The position numbers were made by a program, and so were the translations under genes. The notes beneath the pieces are model-generated. The model searched no databases, had not been told where the DNA came from, and worked only from the letters and a program-made list of their open reading frames with translations. 64,000 bases of DNA from an uncultured Luteimonas sp. (lineage in GTDB: Bacteria > Pseudomonadota > Gammaproteobacteria > Xanthomonadales > Xanthomonadaceae): assembly GCA_934541015.1 (NCBI GenBank), contig CAKTDC010000008.1, positions 1 to 64,000 on the forward strand, in the 5' to 3' direction. Positions 17,766-27,495 of this stretch are shown in pieces. Within the stretch, counting starts at the first letter, position 1. Every line of letters starts with the position of its first letter.

Positions 17766-18767
17766 ATGTACAGGACCATCGCAACGCTGCTGCTCGGTCT
17801 CTCGCTGGCCGGCGCAGCACAGGCTAAAGACATCGAATTCCTCAACGTCTCCTACGACCCGACGCGCGAGTTCTACGGCGAGTTCAACGCCGCCTTCGCC
17901 GACAAGTGGCGCAAGGAGACCGGCCAGACCCTGAAGATCCGCGCCTCGCACGGCGGCTCGGGCAAGCAGGCGCGCTCGGTGATCGACGGCCTGGAGGCCG
18001 ATGTGGTGACGCTGGCGCTGTCCGGCGACATCGATGCCATCGCCGCGAACAGCGACCTGCTCGCGGCCGACTGGCAGAAGCGCCTGCCCAACAACAGCGC
18101 GCCCTACACCTCGACCATCGTGTTCCTGGTGCGCAGGGGCAATCCGAAGCAGCTCGCCGACTGGGGCGACCTGGCCAAACCCGGCGTGGCCGTGATCACC
18201 CCCAACCCCAAGACCTCCGGCGGCGCGCGCTGGAACTACCTGGCCGCCTGGGCCTGGGCCTCGCGCGAGTACCGCAAGGGCGACCAGGTGCTCGACTATC
18301 TGCGCAGGCTGTTCGCCAACGTGCCGGTGCTCGACACCGGTGCCCGCGGCTCGACCACCACCTTCGTCGAGCGCGGCATCGGCGACGTGCTGCTGGCCTG
18401 GGAGAACGAGGCGCTGCTGACCCTGGCCGATCCGGAGGTCCGCGACCGTTTCGAGATCGTCTACCCCAGCCTGAGCATCAAGGCCGAACCGCCGGTGGCC
18501 TGGGTGGACGGGAACGTCGCCCGGCACGGCACGGCGGCGCTGGCCAAGGCCTACCTGGAGCACCTGTACACGCCGGAGGGACAGCGCCTGGCGGCCCGCC
18601 ACCATTACCGCCCGTCACGTCCCGACAGCGTGCCCGCGGCGGAGCTGGCGCGATTCAAGCCGATCCTGCTGATCACCATCGACGACGCCTTCGGCGGCTG
18701 GAAGCGGGCGCACGCGACCCACTTCGCCGACGGCGGCTTCTTCGACCGGATCTACCGCCCGCGCTGA
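17766..18767 (+). CDS. sbp: Sulfate ABC transporter periplasmic substrate-binding protein
   Basis: A 333-residue periplasmic binding protein. The signal peptide ([17 protein letters not shown], cleavage before KDIEF) is followed by the family hallmarks [34 protein letters not shown] and [18 protein letters not shown]. It hands sulfate or thiosulfate to CysTWA. It starts 26 bp after the porin and 40 bp before cysT. Sbp and CysP are hard to separate by eye; I favour Sbp. Confidence 0.93.
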   Translation: MYRTIATLLLGLSLAGAAQAKDIEFLNVSYDPTREFYGEFNAAFADKWRKETGQTLKIRASHGGSGKQARSVIDGLEADVVTLALSGDIDAIAANSDLLAADWQKRLPNNSAPYTSTIVFLVRRGNPKQLADWGDLAKPGVAVITPNPKTSGGARWNYLAAWAWASREYRKGDQVLDYLRRLFANVPVLDTGARGSTTTFVERGIGDVLLAWENEALLTLADPEVRDRFEIVYPSLSIKAEPPVAWVDGNVARHGTAALAKAYLEHLYTPEGQRLAARHHYRPSRPDSVPAAELARFKPILLITIDDAFGGWKRAHATHFADGGFFDRIYRPR

Positions 18768-18807
18768 GCGAACGCATGCCGACCTGCCGCCGCCACCGGA
18801 CCCCCGC

Positions 18808-19677
18808 ATGAGCGCGATCCCGATGCCGCCCTTCACCCGGCCGAGATGGCGGCGGCCGCTGCCCGGGTTCGGGTTCAGCCTGGGCCTGGGCCTGACCTGG
18901 CTGGGGGTGGTCGTGCTGCTGCCGCTGGCGGCGCTGGCGATCCACGCCGCCGGGCTGGGCGCGGAGGGCTGGCTGCGCGCGATCCAGGATCCGCGCGTGC
19001 AGGCCTCGCTCAAGATCAGCTTCGGCGCTTCGCTGGTGGCGGCGCTGATCGCGCTGTTCGCCGGCGCGCTGATCGCCTGGGTGCTGGTGCGCTACCGCTT
19101 CCCGGGCCGGCGCCTGCTCGATGCGCTGGTCGACCTGCCGTTCGCGATGCCGACCGCGGTGGCCGGCATCGCCCTGACCGCGATCTACTCGCGCAACGGC
19201 TGGGTCGGGCGCTGGCTGGAGCCGCTGGGCATCGAGGTGGCCTACACCAGCACCGGCATCGTGATCGCACTGGTGTTCATCGGCCTGCCCTTCGCCGTGC
19301 GCACCGCGCAGCCGATCCTGGAGACCCTGGGCCAGGAGCAGGAGGAAGCGGCGGCCTCGCTGGGCGCCTCGCGCTGGACCACGCTGCGCCGGGTGATCCT
19401 GCCCGAGCTGCTGCCGGCGCTGCTGACCGGCTTCTCCCTGGCCTTCGCCCGCGCCCTGGGCGAGTACGGTTCTGTGATCTTCATCGCCGGCAACAAGCCC
19501 TACATGACCGAGATCGCGCCGCTGCTGATCACCATCCGCCTGGAGGAGTACGACTACGACGGCGCCATCGCCATCGCCGCGCTGCTGCTGGCGGCCTCGT
19601 TCCTGTGCCTGCTGGCGATCAACCTGATCCCGTCGCTGTTCGCCCACGAGCGCAAGGGGCGCCGCCGCGATGGCTGA
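18808..19677 (+). CDS. cysT: Sulfate ABC transporter permease CysT
   Basis: A 289-residue inner-membrane permease of the sulfate/molybdate class with about six transmembrane helices. The coupling-helix EAA motif is EEAAASLGASRWTTLRRVILPELLPALLTG (read in two parts), followed by FARALGEYGSVIFIAGN, typical of CysT/CysU. It pairs with CysW, whose start overlaps its end by 8 bp. Confidence 0.94.
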   Translation: MSAIPMPPFTRPRWRRPLPGFGFSLGLGLTWLGVVVLLPLAALAIHAAGLGAEGWLRAIQDPRVQASLKISFGASLVAALIALFAGALIAWVLVRYRFPGRRLLDALVDLPFAMPTAVAGIALTAIYSRNGWVGRWLEPLGIEVAYTSTGIVIALVFIGLPFAVRTAQPILETLGQEQEEAAASLGASRWTTLRRVILPELLPALLTGFSLAFARALGEYGSVIFIAGNKPYMTEIAPLLITIRLEEYDYDGAIAIAALLLAASFLCLLAINLIPSLFAHERKGRRRDG

Positions 19678-20536
19678 CCGCGTCCACGCCAATCCGCTGC
19701 AGGAGCCGGCCTGGGTCCGCAACGGCCTGATCGCGCTGGCGGCGCTGCTGATGGGCCTGCTGGTGGTGCTGCCGCTGCTGATGATCCTGTTCGCCGCCTT
19801 CGGCAAGGGCTTCGGCGAATGGATCGCGGCGCTGCGCGAGCCCGATGCCATTGCCGCGCTGCAGCTGACCCTGTTCACGGCGGCCATCGTGATCCCGGTC
19901 AACGGCGTGTTCGGCCTGCTCACGGCCTGGGCGGTGACCCGCTTCGAGTTCTTCGGCAAGCGCGTGCTGCTGGCGCTGATCGACCTGCCGTTCGCGGTCT
20001 CGCCGGTGGTCGCCGGCCTGTGCCTGGTGCTGCTGTTCGGCGCCCAGGGCTGGTTCGCCGAAATCCTGCGCGAGCACGAAATCCGGATCCTGTTCGCACG
20101 CCCCGGGATCGTGCTGGCGACGCTGTTCATCACCTTTCCCTTCGTGGTCCGCGAGCTGATCCCGCTGATGCAGCAGCAGGGCAGCGAGGAGGAGATTGCC
20201 GCGCGTTCGCTCGGCGCCAACGCCTGGACGATGTTCTTCCGCGTCACCCTGCCCAACATCAAGTGGGGCCTGCTCTACGGCGTGCTGCTGTGCGGCGCGC
20301 GGGCGATGGGCGAGTTCGGCGCGGTGTCGGTGGTCTCGGGCCACATCCGCGGGCTGACCAACACCCTGCCGCTGCACATCGAGATCCTCTACAACGAGTT
20401 CAACAGCACCGCCGCGTTCGCGGTGGCGTCGCTGCTGGCGGGCATGGCGCTGGTGACCCTGGTGCTGAAGTTCTGGCTGGAGGCGCGGCACGGCGATGCG
20501 CTGGCCCAGCCGCAGGGGAGGCGGCGCGATGCCTGA
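19670..20536 (+). CDS. cysW: Sulfate ABC transporter permease CysW
   Basis: A 288-residue inner-membrane permease and partner of CysT. The EAA loop ([22 protein letters not shown]) and the following [19 protein letters not shown] are characteristic of CysW. Helices are predicted near residues 18-40, 63-85, 98-120, 140-160 and 200-290. It overlaps cysT by 8 bp. The next gene, cysA, is 269 bp away, an unusually long gap inside this operon. Confidence 0.94.
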   Translation: MADRVHANPLQEPAWVRNGLIALAALLMGLLVVLPLLMILFAAFGKGFGEWIAALREPDAIAALQLTLFTAAIVIPVNGVFGLLTAWAVTRFEFFGKRVLLALIDLPFAVSPVVAGLCLVLLFGAQGWFAEILREHEIRILFARPGIVLATLFITFPFVVRELIPLMQQQGSEEEIAARSLGANAWTMFFRVTLPNIKWGLLYGVLLCGARAMGEFGAVSVVSGHIRGLTNTLPLHIEILYNEFNSTAAFAVASLLAGMALVTLVLKFWLEARHGDALAQPQGRRRDA

Positions 20537-20805
20537 ACACCCGCTTCCCTCCCGCGCCCTGGTACCGGGGCCGGGCCCGGATTCCTCCGGAGATCCTCCA
20601 GACCATGACCGCCATCGCGGGAACGCCGGCCCCGACCCCGGTTTTTCCTTCACCCCGCCACACCGGACGCCCTGACATGCTGCTCCTTCACGAAGCCACC
20701 TCTCCGCGCGATCCCGGCCGGGATCCCCCCGTACCGCCGGAGCAGGCCGATGCCGGCGACGCCGGATTCGGCGATCATCGCGCTCCCGCCACCGCCGGAC
20801 AGGGC

Positions 20806-21849
<1,044 letters not shown>

Positions 21850-21990
21850 CACCGCCGCCGCGCCCCGGGACCGGCGGGGGCGCCGGCCCCGGTGGGCCCG
21901 CGACCGGGCAGGGCGCGATCCGCGCACTCGCCCCGTCGCGGCCCAGCGTTTACCCTGTGCCCCGCCCGGCGTCGGCCGGGGGGAGATTCC

Positions 21991-23717
<1,727 letters not shown>

Positions 23718-23827
23718 CACGTCTACGGGCAGCTCTGACTGCACCCGTCTGACACCGCATCCCATTGTCGAAAGCCACCCGAAAAAGTGCTTCTCCAAGG
23801 TACTGGAAAGATTCTTACTTCGGCTTT

Positions 23828-23844
23828 GGAAGGACGCCGCGCCC
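23828..23844. repeat. Copy of the GGAAGGACGCCGCGCCC element
   Basis: A 17-bp match to the element at 2933-2949 and, inverted, to those at about 77-93 and 219-235. It lies just before the small ORF interrupted by the IS66 element. Confidence 0.6.
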
Positions 23845-23875
23845 AGTCCTGCGCAATGCACGAAGAAGTAGGCGT

Positions 23876-23883
23876 CTTCGAGC
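23876..23883. repeat. IS66 target-site duplication, left copy (CTTCGAGC)
   Basis: The octamer CTTCGAGC abuts the left terminal inverted repeat and is repeated exactly at 26750-26757. IS66-family elements generate 8-bp duplications. Confidence 0.95.
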
Positions 23884-23959
23884 GTAAGCGTCCGGTCGCG
23901 CCACCTGTACGAGCATCGGCCCCTGCATTGATATAGCGCGTTTCCAACAGGAGCGCGAG

Positions 23960-24247
23960 ATGACGAGCAAGCAGGCGCAGTGGGCGGGGCGGGTGGCGCA
24001 GTGGCGGTCGAGCGGCCTTAGCCAGGCGGCGTGGTGCCGCGAGGCGGGCCTGTCGCTGTCGAGTTTCGGATACTGGCAGCGCAAGCTGTCGCGGCCGTCG
24101 ACGCCGGGTGGGCTGCTGCCGATCCGCGTGTCGAGCGCGCCGGAAGGGCTGCAGGTCCGGTTTCCCAACGGGATCGTGGTGGGGATGCCGGTTCCGGCGG
24201 ATGCGGCGGGGTTGCATGGGCTGCTGCGGGCGCTGGGCGGATGCTGA
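23960..24247 (+). CDS. tnpA: IS66 accessory protein TnpA
   Basis: A 95-residue DNA-binding protein. The N-terminal helix-turn-helix (WRSSGLSQAAWCREAGLSLSSFGYW) is typical of IS66 TnpA; the rest ends in the short RFPNGIVVGMP-type segment. It overlaps tnpB by 7 bp. The IS66 family needs TnpA and TnpB along with TnpC for efficient transposition. Confidence 0.92.
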   Translation: MTSKQAQWAGRVAQWRSSGLSQAAWCREAGLSLSSFGYWQRKLSRPSTPGGLLPIRVSSAPEGLQVRFPNGIVVGMPVPADAAGLHGLLRALGGC

Positions 24248-24582
24248 GTCCGACATCATGGTGGCTGGTGACGACGCCCACCGACTTGCGCTGCGGGATG
24301 GATCGGCTGCTGCTGCAGGTGCAGGCGGTACGTGGCAGGGCAGCGCTGGAGGGCGAGGCCTACGCGTTTGCCAACCGCGCGCGGACGCGGATCAAGCTGC
24401 TGTGCTGTGACCGGCATGGGGTGTGGCTGGCGGTGCGCCGCCTGCATCGGGGCCGGTTCGTCTGGCCGCGCCCGGACGAGGCGGTGTGGACCTTGAGCGC
24501 GGACCAGTTCGCCTGGCTGTGCATGGGGGTGGACTGGCAGCGCCTGTCCATCGCACCGATGGCCCATGCGGGCGCGGTGTAG
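24241..24582 (+). CDS. tnpB: IS66 accessory protein TnpB
   Basis: A 113-residue protein of the IS66 Orf2 family: VTTPTDLRCGMDRLLLQVQ near the start, then FANRARTRIKLLCCDRHGVWLAVRRL (read in two parts) and WPRP. The ATG at 24241 overlaps the end of tnpA. Its biochemical role is not established. Confidence 0.93.
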   Translation: MLSPTSWWLVTTPTDLRCGMDRLLLQVQAVRGRAALEGEAYAFANRARTRIKLLCCDRHGVWLAVRRLHRGRFVWPRPDEAVWTLSADQFAWLCMGVDWQRLSIAPMAHAGAV

Positions 24583-24600
24583 GCATGGCATCGTGACCGC

Positions 24601-26253
24601 ATGGACGCCGCCGCCCTCGCCGCCATCACCGATCCGCAGACGCTGCGGCGCCTGCTGGCGACGGTGCTGGTCGAGCGCAATGAGGCCGTGCTCGAACGCG
24701 ATGCGGTGAAGGTCGAACGCGATGCCGCGCTGGGCACGGTGGCCCGGCAGTCGGCGCTGATCCACACGCGCGAGCGCACGATCAGCCTGCGCGATACCCA
24801 GATCGCGGCGTTGACCGCCGAGATCGCCCGGCTGCGGCGGGTGCAGTTCTCGGCCCGGACCGAGCGCATGGACCCGGACCAGCGCGAGCTGTTCGAGGAG
24901 ACCATGGCGGCGGACCTGGCGGCGGTGGAGGCGCAGCTGGCCGCGATCCAGGCCGAGGCCGCAGATGCGGCGACCACGCAGCACCGCCGCAAGGCCGGCA
25001 GCGCCGGGCGCAAGCCACTGCCCGAGCACCTGGAGCGGGTCGAGACCCGGCACGAGCCCCAGACCTGCAGCTGCCCGCAGTGCCAGGGTGCGCTGATCGC
25101 CATCGGTGAGCACGTGAGCGAGCGGCTGGCGTGCAAGCCGCTGCAGTTCTACGTCAGGCGCGACGTGTACCCGCAGTACGCCTGCCGGGCCTGCGAGCAG
25201 GTGGTGGCCGAGCCGGTCGCAGCGGCGATCATCGAGCGCGGCCAGGCCGACGCCAGCCTGCTGGCGCAGGTGGCGGTGGCCAAGTACGTGGACCACCTGC
25301 CGCTGTACCGGCAGGAGGCGATCTACGCCCGTTCGGGCATTGCCCTGTCGCGCACGACGCTGGCCGAGTGGATCGGGGCGATCGGCGTGGCCCTGCAGCC
25401 GCTGGCCGACCGGCTGGGGGCGCAACTGCGGCAGCAGCCGGTGCTGCACGCCGACGAGACGCCGGTGGCGCTGCTCGATCCAAAGGCGGGCAAGACCCGG
25501 CGCGCCTACCTGTTCGCCTATACCAATGCCCGCCACGCCGGTGCCGACCCGCCGCGGGTGGTGTTCGAGTTCCAGACCAGCCGCAGCGGTGCCCACGCAC
25601 GTGAGTTCCTGGGGGACTGGCGCGGGGCGCTGATGGTCGACGACTACAGCGGCTACAAGGCCTCGTTCGCGCAGGGCGTGACCGAGCTGGGCTGCTGGGC
25701 GCACGCCCGGCGCAAGTGGTTCGACCAGCACGCAGCCAGCGGCAGCCCGATCGCGGCCGAGGCGCTGGTGCGCATCGGGCAGCTGTACCGGATCGAGGAG
25801 GCGGCCAGCGGGATGGACGTGGCGCAACGCCAGGCCTGGCGGCAGGAGCACGCCGTGCCGGCGCTGGCCCGGCTGAAGGCTTGGCTGGAGGCGCTGCAGC
25901 CGACGGTGATGGGCAACAGCGGCACGGCCAGGGCGCTGGCCTACACCCTGCACCGCTGGGAGTCGCTGGCGCGCTATGCCCAGGACGGACGCCACCCGAT
26001 CGACAACAACGCCATCGAGAACGCGATCCGCCCGGTGGCGCTGGGGCGCAAGAACTGGCTGTTCGCAGGATCCGAACAAGCCGGAAGGCGGGCCGCGGCG
26101 ATCATGAGCCTGCTGGCCACGGCCAAGGCCAACGGCATCGATCCGCATGCCTGGCTGACCGACACCCTCACCCGGCTGCCGAGTACCCTGGACCGCGATA
26201 TCGACAATTTGCTGCCGCTGCGGAGTGGGGATGGATTACGGCCGGATCCTTGA
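24601..26253 (+). CDS. tnpC: IS66 transposase TnpC
   Basis: A 550-residue DDE transposase. In order: an N-terminal coiled coil (about residues 20-70), the helical IS66 N-domain, a zinc finger (CSCPQC...CRAC, about 155-200), the catalytic core with HADETPV (about 282) and MVDDYSGY (about 345), and the C-terminal IDNNAIENAIRP region carrying the Glu, followed by GRKNWLFAGSEQAG and the IS66 C-terminal domain. It is full length and intact. Its 3' end overlaps the fourth gene of the element by 23 bp. Confidence 0.95.
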   Translation: MDAAALAAITDPQTLRRLLATVLVERNEAVLERDAVKVERDAALGTVARQSALIHTRERTISLRDTQIAALTAEIARLRRVQFSARTERMDPDQRELFEETMAADLAAVEAQLAAIQAEAADAATTQHRRKAGSAGRKPLPEHLERVETRHEPQTCSCPQCQGALIAIGEHVSERLACKPLQFYVRRDVYPQYACRACEQVVAEPVAAAIIERGQADASLLAQVAVAKYVDHLPLYRQEAIYARSGIALSRTTLAEWIGAIGVALQPLADRLGAQLRQQPVLHADETPVALLDPKAGKTRRAYLFAYTNARHAGADPPRVVFEFQTSRSGAHAREFLGDWRGALMVDDYSGYKASFAQGVTELGCWAHARRKWFDQHAASGSPIAAEALVRIGQLYRIEEAASGMDVAQRQAWRQEHAVPALARLKAWLEALQPTVMGNSGTARALAYTLHRWESLARYAQDGRHPIDNNAIENAIRPVALGRKNWLFAGSEQAGRRAAAIMSLLATAKANGIDPHAWLTDTLTRLPSTLDRDIDNLLPLRSGDGLRPDP

Positions 26254-26719
26254 GGCGCTGCGGGAGGCCTCTGCGTTCGACCTGTACCGGCTGCGCTGGG
26301 CGATCGACCGGGAGTTGGACGACCCGCGATGGATCGCGACGGTCCGTCAGCGCGTGCACCCGGGACAGGCGCTGACGTTCTTCGACGAGCGTGACAACCG
26401 GTTGCGTTCGGGCGTCTTGCTTGAGTGCAGGCGCAAGCAGGCGGTGGTGCTTGATCGCGAGAGTGGGCAACGCTGGCTGATCAGCTATGCGGCGTTGAAT
26501 GTCGAGCAGGCCGATGCCCACATCCGCGAACGGGCCGGGCAAGGCCTTGGGCGCCATGAGGTCCAGGCGGGCGAGACCGTCGGCTTTCAGGACCGTGAAG
26601 GCCGCCCCCGTACCGGCAAGGTGCTTCGCCTCAACGACAAGACGGTAACGCTGGAGTGTGACCAGCAACGCTGGCGAGTCAGCTATGGCTTGCTTTATCG
26701 ACTCATCGAGACGAGCTGA
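26231..26719 (+). CDS. Fourth IS66 gene: unknown protein with a duplicated ~45-residue domain
   Basis: A 162-residue protein encoded inside the IS66 element, between tnpC (23-bp overlap) and the right end (stop 6 bp before the repeat). ATG 26231 follows GGAG by 5 bases; an alternative GTG is at 26225. Residues about 45-90 and 114-158 are clear copies of each other: G-[QE]-x2-[TG]-F-x-D-x3-R-x-R-[ST]-G near the start and QRW-x2-SY-x2-L at the end. The strand-rich pattern recalls SH3-like small barrels. The N-terminal 40 residues look helical. I know no function; tight packing suggests it is part of the element rather than host sequence. Confidence 0.75.
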   Translation: MDYGRILEALREASAFDLYRLRWAIDRELDDPRWIATVRQRVHPGQALTFFDERDNRLRSGVLLECRRKQAVVLDRESGQRWLISYAALNVEQADAHIRERAGQGLGRHEVQAGETVGFQDREGRPRTGKVLRLNDKTVTLECDQQRWRVSYGLLYRLIETS

Positions 26720-26749
26720 TTTGGTCAGGTGACGTCACCGGACGCTTAC

Positions 26750-26757
26750 CTTCGAGC
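26750..26757. repeat. IS66 target-site duplication, right copy (CTTCGAGC)
   Basis: Exact copy of 23876-23883, directly after the right terminal inverted repeat. Confidence 0.95.
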
Positions 26758-27066
26758 TGCACGAAGCCTTTGAGTTTCCTGGAGTCTTCACGTTCGGACA
26801 TGGCCTCGACGGCAACGCCATCGAGCAGCGCGAGTGCTGCGAAGGTGAGGAAGGATTTATGCAGGCTCAGCGCGACGGCGCAGCGTGGTTGCAACAGCAC
26901 GGCAGCGACGGCATCAGCCAGTGGATGGCGCAGGCCGCGCAGGCGCCGAAGCGCATGGCGTGGGATCACGACTATTGCCATGCGGCGAGCAGGCACGGGT
27001 TCTGACAGAAGCAACAGCAGTGGCCAAGAAGAAGCTTCCGCGGATGCGGAGCTTCTCAAGGTTTTC

Positions 27067-27495
27067 TCATTGTTGCGAAGCCTGCAATGACCTTTGGATT
27101 TCTTCGATCAGCCGTCGCGTGGCTGCATCATTCCTTCCTTTACTTGAGCGCAAGGCCACATCCTGAGCACTTCTAAGCATACGCTGCTTTTCAGCCGGAT
27201 CCGTTTCTTGTTTCGAGCTAGTTAGTAATCTTGCGGCGTAGTAATAGAGTTCGTCCGGATCACCAGTCGCCCTTGCTCGCTCCCTCCACATTTCAGCGAC
27301 GGAATCGCTCTCCGGCGATGCCTCATAGTGAGCTATCAGGCGCTTTATTGCCTCCAGATCACCCGCTTCTGCTTTAGCCGTTACAACAGGGAGTTCGTCC
27401 TCTGAAATCACGAATGCTTCGCTTGGAGAACTTGCTCGACACGAGAATAAACCGCACGAAAGAACAAGCACCAACAACAACGCTTTGATATTCAT
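27067..27495 (-). CDS. Small lipoprotein, candidate immunity protein for the RHS toxin
   Basis: A 142-residue predicted lipoprotein: a hydrophobic signal (ALLLVLVLSCGLFSC) with lipobox LFSC at Cys19, then a soluble alpha-helical domain (AKAEAGDLEAIKRLIAHYE, YYYAARLL, RRLIEEIQRSL) of the Sel1/TPR-like helical-repeat kind. Its ATG overlaps the RHS stop codon by 4 bp (ATGA), so the two are translationally coupled. Codon use is less G+C rich than in the core genes. In polymorphic toxin systems the gene directly after the toxin tip normally encodes the immunity protein; a membrane-anchored periplasmic form would suit a toxin acting in the periplasm. Homology to a known immunity family is not evident. 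Confidence 0.75.
   Translation of the reverse strand: MNIKALLLVLVLSCGLFSCRASSPSEAFVISEDELPVVTAKAEAGDLEAIKRLIAHYEASPESDSVAEMWRERARATGDPDELYYYAARLLTSSKQETDPAEKQRMLRSAQDVALRSSKGRNDAATRRLIEEIQRSLQASQQ

Larger units (their letters stand above)
23884..26749 (+). mobile_element. Complete IS66-family insertion sequence (2866 bp)
   Basis: The ends are imperfect 24-bp inverted repeats: 23884-23907 begins GTAAGCGTCCGGT and ends CACCTG; 26726-26749 is its counterpart, ending ACCGGACGCTTAC. Perfect 8-bp duplications flank them. Inside are tnpA, tnpB, tnpC and a fourth gene, all on the plus strand, packed with overlaps and with no stop or frameshift. It therefore looks recent and possibly still mobile. 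It has landed in a small ORF just downstream of murU. Confidence 0.95.
23856..27005 (+). pseudogene. Small unknown ORF split by the IS66 element
   Basis: Removing the IS66 element (23884-26749) and one copy of its 8-bp target duplication joins 23856-23883 to 26758-27005 in one open frame of about 90 residues, starting MHEEVGVFELHEAFEF and ending in AASRHGF. The later part (FMQAQRDGAAWLQQHG...MAQAAQAPKR) looks helical. I do not recognise the family. The opposite strand is also open across the junction, so the coding strand is uncertain; either way the insertion interrupts the locus. Confidence 0.4.

Noticed and set aside
26703..27059. Minus-strand 118-codon frame across the IS66 right end
   Set aside because: It reads through the terminal inverted repeat. 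After IS removal the minus strand is open too, but neither direction can be confirmed.
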